Source: an uncultured Dorea sp.
Lineage (GTDB): Bacteria; Bacillota; Clostridia; Lachnospirales; Lachnospiraceae
Reading direction: 5' to 3'
Assembly (NCBI GenBank): GCA_948602995.1
Contig: CAPEBR010000007.1
Location: 1 to 64,000 of the forward strand
DNA length: 64,000 nucleotides
Part shown: piece by piece, positions 58,471 to 64,000 of the stretch
How positions within the stretch are numbered: the first letter of the stretch is position 1
Layout of the letters: each line of letters opens with the position of its first letter
Notes under the pieces: model-generated
The model's input: only the letters and a program-made list of their open reading frames with translations
The model's database searches: none
What the model was told of the DNA's origin: nothing
Translations under genes and position numbers: made by a program

Positions 58471-58774
58471 AGTTGTCTTGACCAGCAAGGCGCAGCTGGA
58501 TTTTAGGAATATTACCAACTACATCCTCTATGAGCTAAGAAGTGAGCAGGCGGCAACTAGCGTTGCAAACGACATGGAACATACGATAGAACGGCTTTCC
58601 TATATGGCTGGAGGACTAAAATTATGTGATGATCCTACGCTTCGTGACCTTGGGTATCGGACGATACACTTCAAGTACCATCGTTATTTTATGCTTTATC
58701 GTATACAAGATGACACGGTTTATGTCGATGCCATCTATCATGATCTACAGAATTATGAAGATATCTTGCAATAA
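58460..58774 (+). CDS. Type II toxin, RelE/ParE superfamily
   Basis: 104 residues from the ATG at 58460. RelE/ParE fold features: VVLTSKAQLDFRNITNYILY at the N-terminus, LRDLGYRTIHFKYHRYFMLY in the beta-sheet core, and VYVDAIYHDLQNYEDIL at the end. RelE members cut mRNA in the ribosome, ParE members poison gyrase; the sequence reads closer to the ParE-like 'plasmid stabilisation' group. Coupled to the antitoxin by overlap. Confidence 0.85.
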   Translation: MGFKVVLTSKAQLDFRNITNYILYELRSEQAATSVANDMEHTIERLSYMAGGLKLCDDPTLRDLGYRTIHFKYHRYFMLYRIQDDTVYVDAIYHDLQNYEDILQ

Positions 58775-58857
58775 CCTACCAAACTTAGCCCCATTTTGAT
58801 AGTGAGGTTTAATAATATTTTTGTCTGCAAGTATTGACATTATTCTTTTCTCATCGT

Positions 58858-59178
58858 CTACAAATTCGATTGCGGTGTTATCTTCTGCAGGTCGATTTGA
58901 TGATATTTTAATTCCAATATGGTCGTTAATATAATTACAAATAGTTTTTCTTTTAAGGATTCTGTTATCTCATTTTGGAAATCGGGATTCGGTTCACATA
59001 CAAGCCTGATTCCATCACAAATGACCCTATCAGAGTTGTTCTTGCCATTGACATCATGGCCGAATTCGCCATTAAGATATAATTCTATGATCATTTTAGG
59101 CAGGTTATCATATGTGAGTACGTTGTGGGAAGCAGCAGAGATTTTGATAAAAAAAGCGAATAATCTTTGAATTAACAA
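58858..59178 (-). CDS. Uncharacterised ORF, possible gene remnant
   Basis: 106 codons. Sequence looks protein-like (VICDGIRLVCEPNPDFQNEI) but has no clear ribosome site, and the start lies against repeat DNA. No family recognised. It could be the end of a larger lost gene. AT-rich compared with the opp genes. Confidence 0.35.
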   Translation of the reverse strand: MLIQRLFAFFIKISAASHNVLTYDNLPKMIIELYLNGEFGHDVNGKNNSDRVICDGIRLVCEPNPDFQNEITESLKEKLFVIILTTILELKYHQIDLQKITPQSNL

Positions 59179-59220
59179 TCGGGCAGCTCAGCGCATTCCT
59201 GAGCTTTGAATAGCAGCTAT

Positions 59221-59340
59221 AAAAATTTCTGCCTGTACATTGGTTACTGTTCACCCTGGAACAGTAACCATACAGTTGCATTAGCAGACGCAGGAGTGGA
59301 GCATCCAGGGGACGCCCTGACCGTACAGGCAGAAATTTTT
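59221..59340. repeat. Nested inverted repeat after oppA
   Basis: Outer arms AAAAATTTCTGCCTGTAC (59221-59238) and GTACAGGCAGAAATTTTT (59323-59340), 18 perfect pairs. An inner palindrome TGGTTACTGTTC/GAACAGTAACCA (59241-59270) lies next to the left arm. The outer stem looks like the oppA terminator, its loop enlarged by an insertion of the GTTACTGTTC repeat. Confidence 0.75.
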
Positions 59341-59344
59341 ATCT

Positions 59345-61039
59345 TTATTGCTTATCTGCATTGATGAACAGATACGGCATGCCTACAGAATAATACTGTA
59401 CGTCTACGATCTGCGGATTCGTCATCATTGCTACGGACTGGCTGTAGATCGGGAAAAGAACACAGTTATCAGCCAGCTTCTTCTCACAGTCGATCAGAGC
59501 ACTCCAGCGTGCATCCAGATCTAATGCAAGATCGCCCACCTTCGCGGACTTGATGGTTTCGTCATATTCCTTATCAGAGAAGCGTGAATAGTTGGTGGAG
59601 CTTCCTGTCACCCACATATCCAGGTCTGTCATCGGATCTGCATAGTCTGGTCCCCATCTGGTAAGACCTACATCATATTCACCCTTCTGCATATACTCAA
59701 GACGCGCCTTCTTTGGCAGCACCTGGAGTTCTACCTTCAGACCCTCAAGGTTTGTCTGCCACTCGCTCTGCAGAAACTGGGCAACGCCCTGTGCGGAATC
59801 TGTGTCCTCGCACATCAGGGTAATCTCTAAGGAGGATAATCCTGCTTCCTTTAAGCCTGTCTTCCACAGCTCCTTCGCCTTCTCCACATCATAGGTCCAG
59901 CTGTCATACGCGTCCCCTGCATCTGCACGGAAATCCGTTCCCTTTGTATTTGCCGCCAGGCCCACTGGTACAAAGTAATCCATCGGTGTGGAACCATCTT
60001 TCAGAATCCTTGTTGTTACAGCCTCTTTATCGTAGGACTTTGCAAGCGCCATACGGATGTTCAGATTGTCAAGTCCCTTTTTCTCCATATTCGGGCACAG
60101 ATACCAGTTATATCCGTCGCCCCTTGTACTGAATCGCTCGTCATCCTCATACTGCTCAACCAGGTTGCCGCTCAGGGTAACAATATCCAGCTCTCCGTTT
60201 TCGAAGGATAGGGCTGCTGTCTGGCTGTCTGTAATTACCTGGAACTCTACCCCGTCAAGCTTAACCTTGGAAGCATCAAAGAATTTATCATTCTTCACTT
60301 CCTCAATCGTCATTGTTGACGGCTCATAAGCTGAAATCTTAAATGGTCCGTTACAAAGGATTGTCTCTGGCGACGTTGCAAATTTGTCGCCGCATCCCTC
60401 CACGAAATCCTGTGAAAGTGGAAGGAAGCAGGTGGATGTCATCAGATAATCGAAGATCGAGCATGGGGAGCTTAATTTTACTTCCAGCGTCTTGTCATCC
60501 TTTGCTTCTACACCCAGATCCTCTACCGGCTTTTCTCCGGCTACTACTTCATCTGCATTTACAATACATGCTGTCTGAATAAAGAACTGATAATCACTTG
60601 CTGTCTTCGGATCCGCAACTCTGCGCCATGCATATACAAAATCATGGGCTGTCACAGGATCGCCATTTGCCCATACAGCATCCTCACGGATATGGAAGGT
60701 CAAGGTCAGTCCATCCTCTGACTTCTCCTCGCTCTCTGCCATTCCCGGCGCAGGCGTCCCGTTTTCGTCCTTTGTGAAGAGTCCCATCATACACTGGGAT
60801 AATACTCCGCAGGATGTATAGTCATTGGAAAGGGCCGGATCCATAGAATCCACGATCGTGCTTACCTGATAGCGGAGCACTTTGTCTCCTGCCGGCTGGG
60901 ATTCCTCCTGATTCCCGCTCTCCGTCTCAGTCTTCCCTGCTGTGTCCTCTTTTGTTTCGTCACCGCCGCAGCCTGCCAGCAAGCATACGCACATCGCTAA
61001 TACAAGCAGACATGCCAGTAACTTGTTTTTGAGTTTCAT
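59345..61039 (-). CDS. oppA: Oligopeptide ABC transporter substrate-binding lipoprotein
   Basis: 564 residues with AGGAGG upstream. Lipobox L-A-G-C with Cys24, Glu/Gly-rich linker, then an SBP_bac_5 domain (FHIREDAVWANGDPVTAHDF, ILCNGPFKISAYEPSTM, GLTRWGPDYADPMTDLDMWV). It captures extracellular oligopeptides and hands them to OppBC. It is the last gene of the opp cluster, 93 bases after oppF, often expressed at a higher level through its own transcript. Confidence 0.95.
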   Translation of the reverse strand: MKLKNKLLACLLVLAMCVCLLAGCGGDETKEDTAGKTETESGNQEESQPAGDKVLRYQVSTIVDSMDPALSNDYTSCGVLSQCMMGLFTKDENGTPAPGMAESEEKSEDGLTLTFHIREDAVWANGDPVTAHDFVYAWRRVADPKTASDYQFFIQTACIVNADEVVAGEKPVEDLGVEAKDDKTLEVKLSSPCSIFDYLMTSTCFLPLSQDFVEGCGDKFATSPETILCNGPFKISAYEPSTMTIEEVKNDKFFDASKVKLDGVEFQVITDSQTAALSFENGELDIVTLSGNLVEQYEDDERFSTRGDGYNWYLCPNMEKKGLDNLNIRMALAKSYDKEAVTTRILKDGSTPMDYFVPVGLAANTKGTDFRADAGDAYDSWTYDVEKAKELWKTGLKEAGLSSLEITLMCEDTDSAQGVAQFLQSEWQTNLEGLKVELQVLPKKARLEYMQKGEYDVGLTRWGPDYADPMTDLDMWVTGSSTNYSRFSDKEYDETIKSAKVGDLALDLDARWSALIDCEKKLADNCVLFPIYSQSVAMMTNPQIVDVQYYSVGMPYLFINADKQ

Positions 61040-61132
61040 AATATCTCCTCCTTTTTTGGTAATTCCGGGGAAAGCTCCTCAGCCTATCCCCGCTTTATTT
61101 TAAATGCCTCCCTTTCTGTAAGCCATTTAAAA

Positions 61133-62080
61133 TCACTCATGCGCAGACCAGGCCTCGAACTCCTGGTCCGTACAGCGGACATAATGTGTCCCTTCTACCT
61201 GGTGCATAGTTCCTTCGCCGTAGTCAATTCCGCTTGTCTTATAATCGTATTGAAGCGCCTTCCTTTTCCGTTCCGCCAGGGGATTGGGATGGGGGATTGC
61301 CGAGAGAAGGCTTTTCGTATACGGGTGTACTGGATGGGAAAAAATCTCGTCCGTTGTCCCGGTCTCCAGCAGATGCCCCAGGTGCAGCACTCCGATCCGG
61401 TCAGAAATATATTTTACCATTGACAGGTCGTGGGCAATAAACAGATATGCCATTCCATTCTCCTGCTGCAGATCCTTCATCAGATTCACCACCTGTGCCT
61501 GGATTGACATATCCAGGGCAGAGATACACTCGTCTGCAATAATCAGTTTTGGATTCATAATAAGGGCCCGGGCGATTCCCACACGCTGCCTCTGTCCGCC
61601 GGAAAACTGATGTGGATAGCGGTTTGCATGCTCCGGCGCAAGCCCCACTTTATGAAGAATGTCAGCCACCATCTCCTCCCGCTCCTTTGCAGAGTGATAC
61701 TGGTGATGGATATCCAGTCCCTGGGCAATAATGTCTCCTACCTTTCTGCGTGGATTCAGGCATGCCATAGGATCCTGAAAGATCATCTGCATATTGACCC
61801 GCAGATTACGCTCTGTCTCACCCTTAAGCCTGCCGGAAATATTCATTCCGTCAAAAAGAATCTCCCCCGCTGTGGGCTCATACAGGTGAATAACCGAGCG
61901 TCCAATGGTCGTCTTCCCTGAGCCAGACTCTCCCACCAGCCCATATGTCTCACCTGGATTGATATAAAAACTCACATCTTCTACTGCCTTTACTGTAAAC
62001 TTACGGCTTACCCGGAAATACTGCTTTAAGCCTTTCACCTCAAGGAGAGGGGCGGTCTTACTGTTTTCCTGTTTTGTCAT
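61133..62080 (-). CDS. oppF: Oligopeptide ABC transporter ATPase OppF
   Basis: 315 residues. Walker A GESGSGKTT, signature SGGQRQRVGIARAL, Walker B LIIADECISALD (Glu replaced in the usual D-E-P by D-E-C), H-loop AHDLSMVKY. The C-terminal oligopeptide-type extension follows H-P-Y-T-K-S-L-L-S-A-I-P. It pairs with OppD to power peptide uptake. It overlaps the oppD stop by 23 bases. Confidence 0.95.
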   Translation of the reverse strand: MTKQENSKTAPLLEVKGLKQYFRVSRKFTVKAVEDVSFYINPGETYGLVGESGSGKTTIGRSVIHLYEPTAGEILFDGMNISGRLKGETERNLRVNMQMIFQDPMACLNPRRKVGDIIAQGLDIHHQYHSAKEREEMVADILHKVGLAPEHANRYPHQFSGGQRQRVGIARALIMNPKLIIADECISALDMSIQAQVVNLMKDLQQENGMAYLFIAHDLSMVKYISDRIGVLHLGHLLETGTTDEIFSHPVHPYTKSLLSAIPHPNPLAERKRKALQYDYKTSGIDYGEGTMHQVEGTHYVRCTDQEFEAWSAHE

Positions 62081-63146
62081 AATGCTCTCCCTCCTTCATC
62101 ATTCGGTCAATCCTGGCCCTAAGCTCCCCTGGAAGCTCCACCTTCGGAGCCTTCGGATGCAGAAGCCATGTGGCCGCATAATGGGTATCCGATACCCTGA
62201 ACATGGGCGGCTCCACCCGGCTGTCAATCTTAAGGGCGTATTTGTTCCTGGGGGCAAAGGCGTCGCCTGTGATCTTATGAAGCAGGTTCGGCGGACTTCC
62301 GGGAATAGTATAAAGCCTCTCATCCTCTGTCCCCAGATCCGGCATCGCAGAAAGCAGTCCCCACGTATACGGATGCTTCGGTTCATAGAAGACCTCATTG
62401 ACCGTACCGCTCTCCACGATCTTCCCGGCATACATAACATTGACATAATCCGCCACTTTTGCCACTACTCCCAGGTCATGGGTAATATAGATCACGGACA
62501 GTTTCTTTCTCTTCTGAATCTCCTGGATCAGCTCCAGAATCTTAGACTGGATCGTTACATCCAGCGCGGTTGTAGGCTCGTCACAGATCAGCAGATCCGG
62601 ATCGCAGGAAAGCGCGATGGCAATCACCACCCTCTGGCGCATCCCACCTGAAAGCTGGTGGGGATAATTCTTCATACGCTTTTCGGCATCCGTAATTCCT
62701 ACCAGCTTCAGAAGATCCAGCGCCTTCTGATAAGCCTCCTCCTTCGGTGTATGATAATGCCAAAGCATTCCCTCCATGACCTGCTTCCCGACTGGAATCA
62801 GAGGATTTAATGAGGTCATGGGATCCTGAAACACCATGGCAATTCTTTTTCCATTTACATGACGGCGGATTTCCTTTTTATCCATAGACAGGATATCCCT
62901 CGACACCTTCTCCTCCTGTCTGTAATAGGACAGGGTAATATCTCCGCTGTCAATGGTTCCGTTTTTTGCAAGGATTCCCATAATTGCCTTGGCTGAAACG
63001 GACTTCCCGGATCCTGATTCCCCTACAAGCGCCACGGTCTCCCCGCGGTATACGCTGAGATTGACGCCTCTGACCGCATTCACCATGCCTGCCGTTGTCT
63101 CAAACGAAATGTTCAGGTTCTGAATCGACAATATTTTCTCTCTCAT
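62058..63146 (-). CDS. oppD: Oligopeptide ABC transporter ATPase OppD
   Basis: 362 residues from the ATG at 63146 (AGGAGG eight bases upstream); an ATG two codons earlier is too near the site. Walker A GESGSGKSVSAKAI, signature LSGGMRQRVVIAIAL, Walker B LLICDEPTTALDV, H-loop THDLGVVAKVADYV. C-terminal Opp/Dpp extension with H-P-Y-T-W-G-L-L-S-A-M-P; the four-Cys Fe-S motif of some OppD proteins is not evident. Starts 12 bases after oppC. Confidence 0.95.
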   Translation of the reverse strand: MREKILSIQNLNISFETTAGMVNAVRGVNLSVYRGETVALVGESGSGKSVSAKAIMGILAKNGTIDSGDITLSYYRQEEKVSRDILSMDKKEIRRHVNGKRIAMVFQDPMTSLNPLIPVGKQVMEGMLWHYHTPKEEAYQKALDLLKLVGITDAEKRMKNYPHQLSGGMRQRVVIAIALSCDPDLLICDEPTTALDVTIQSKILELIQEIQKRKKLSVIYITHDLGVVAKVADYVNVMYAGKIVESGTVNEVFYEPKHPYTWGLLSAMPDLGTEDERLYTIPGSPPNLLHKITGDAFAPRNKYALKIDSRVEPPMFRVSDTHYAATWLLHPKAPKVELPGELRARIDRMMKEGEHYDKTGKQ

Positions 63147-63158
63147 GTCCATCTCCTC

Positions 63159-64000
63159 CTACATATCCTTCATCTTCGGGTCAAGGGCATCCCGCAGGCC
63201 GTCTGCCAGCATGTTAAAGCAGAGCATCAGAAGTCCCATGACAAGCAGCGGAAATACGATCATGTACGGGTGGGAGGTAAAGTTCTGGTATCCGCTGGAA
63301 ATCAGTGATCCAAGTGACGCCAGAGGCTCCGGAACCCCCAGCCCGATAAATGCCAGGAACGCCTCTGTAAAAATCGCGTGAGGGATGGAAAACATAGTCT
63401 GTGTTATTAATGGTCCAAAGATATTAGGCAGAATTTCCTTAAATATAATCCAAAGGCTCTTCGCACCCAGCGTACGGGAGGCAAGAACATACTCCTGCTC
63501 CTTAAGCTTTAGGACCTCTGCCCTGGCAATCCGGCTCATCCCAAGCCACCCGGAAAACATAAGGGCAAAGGTAATGGACAGAAGTCCCGGCTTCATCACC
63601 AGCAGAAGAAGTGTTACTGTGACCAGATACGGAATACTGTTTAGAACCTCCACGATTCTCTGCATAACCATATCCGTCCTGCCTCCGAAGTACCCGGACA
63701 CCATGCCATAGGTAAGCCCGAATGCAAGGTCAATGATCACTGCCAGGATCGCCACATAAAGGCTGATCCGCGTCCCCATCCATGTTCTTGTCCACAGATC
63801 CCTGCCAAAGGAATCTGAACCAAACCAGTACCAGGTATCCTCTAACTGATTGCTCTCATAGTAATTGATCTCCTTACTTCCTGTTGAGGTACGCATAGTC
63901 TCCGAGCCGTCCAGGATTCCAAGCTTCTCCAGTCCCGGGACCCTGGGCGCCATGTTCTGATTTACCGTAATCTGCTGGTCATAGGTATATTCATTCATAC
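63159..64000 (-). CDS. oppC: Oligopeptide ABC transporter permease OppC (5' end beyond window)
   Basis: 280 codons visible. BPD_transp_1 permease with the EAA-type loop (ASRTLGAKSLWIIFKEILPN) and about five membrane segments. It begins at Y-T-Y-D-Q-Q, the part that follows the first membrane helix in OppC proteins. The ATG at 63998 is therefore probably internal and the start lies outside the window. OppB would be expected next upstream. Confidence 0.92.
   Translation of the reverse strand, partial: MNEYTYDQQITVNQNMAPRVPGLEKLGILDGSETMRTSTGSKEINYYESNQLEDTWYWFGSDSFGRDLWTRTWMGTRISLYVAILAVIIDLAFGLTYGMVSGYFGGRTDMVMQRIVEVLNSIPYLVTVTLLLLVMKPGLLSITFALMFSGWLGMSRIARAEVLKLKEQEYVLASRTLGAKSLWIIFKEILPNIFGPLITQTMFSIPHAIFTEAFLAFIGLGVPEPLASLGSLISSGYQNFTSHPYMIVFPLLVMGLLMLCFNMLADGLRDALDPKMKDM

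Noticed and set aside
1..64000. CRISPR arrays, rRNA and tRNA genes
   Set aside because: No regular repeat-spacer pattern, rRNA signature or tRNA T-arm/anticodon arrangement was seen apart from the tmRNA; the repeats present are dispersed hairpins and MITEs.

Overview
The window looks like a chromosomal segment of a low-to-moderate-GC anaerobic Firmicute of the Lachnospiraceae type (Clostridium cluster XIVa gut bacterium). The family-level call rests on 4Fe-4S aldo/keto reductases, a tyrS T-box leader, a CIRCE element, a one-piece tmRNA, clostridial-type PssA and Psd, CspABC/SubP-type subtilisin style, and the content of the integrated element. I cannot name the species from sequence alone.

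Layout. (1) 1-~4,678: the end of an integrative conjugative/plasmid-like element (XRE regulator, small membrane protein, RepA, ParB, ParA, two small conserved proteins). It has inserted into and truncated an S8 subtilisin-like protease gene (4,653-6,344). (2) 6.6-20 kb: ordinary core and housekeeping genes: a SanA/YdcF-like protein, a zinc-ribbon membrane protein, CIRCE-controlled hsp20, a MerR regulator with two iron-sulfur aldo/keto reductases, a phospholipid operon (PAP2, YbhN-like flippase, pssA, psd), tmRNA, rplM-rpsI, a MATE exporter and a GH13 amylase. (3) 20-24 kb: metY, a LysR regulator and tyrS with its T-box. (4) 24-40 kb: an accessory island. It holds a class II lanthipeptide operon (unknown protein, LytTR response regulator, AgrC-like kinase, an unlisted 49-aa precursor peptide, LanM, a second LytTR regulator). 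Divergent from it are an XRE regulator, a secreted Tyr-rich protein, a lipoprotein and an ABC-2 exporter. Also present are a TcdE/UviB-type holin, an SH3-like unknown protein and a TcdR/UviA-like sigma factor. A long peptidoglycan-binding/glycosidase-like protein at 24.3-26.6 kb shares its promoter, base for base and at the same distance from the start codon, with the SH3-like gene. A weaker match precedes the holin, which suggests one sigma-controlled release regulon. (5) 41-47.6 kb: a duplicated YkuD L,D-transpeptidase/LytTR pair that has decayed reciprocally, opened up by insertions: a CTAG-flanked MITE, two 133-bp MITEs with 8-bp target duplications, a type I toxin-antitoxin locus, and an AT-rich MFS transporter. 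(6) 47.6-56 kb: a lipoprotein, an ABC-2 transporter, a DUF1703-type ATPase, a two-component system and a DUF4143-type ATPase. (7) 56-59 kb: an IS4-family element whose terminal repeats match the MITEs, another MITE with a perfect 8-bp duplication, and a RelBE/ParDE-like TA pair. (8) 59.3-64 kb: the opp oligopeptide transporter (oppA, oppF, oppD, partial oppC).

Two dispersed repeat families run through the window. One is a GC-rich hairpin (core GGGACGGGGCATTTTT and its complement) that sits at gene 3' ends and supplies the final codons, typically G-T-G-H-F, and stop of several proteins. The other is the GTTACTGTTCAC / GTTACTATTCAC terminal-repeat family connected to the IS4 element.

Most unusual candidates: the lanthipeptide operon with a 15-residue Cys-rich core and no visible LanT; the sigma/holin/lysin regulon with its shared promoter; the hairpin family that writes protein C-termini; and RepA with a 23-nt (non-triplet) tandem repeat in its linker, open in two frames.
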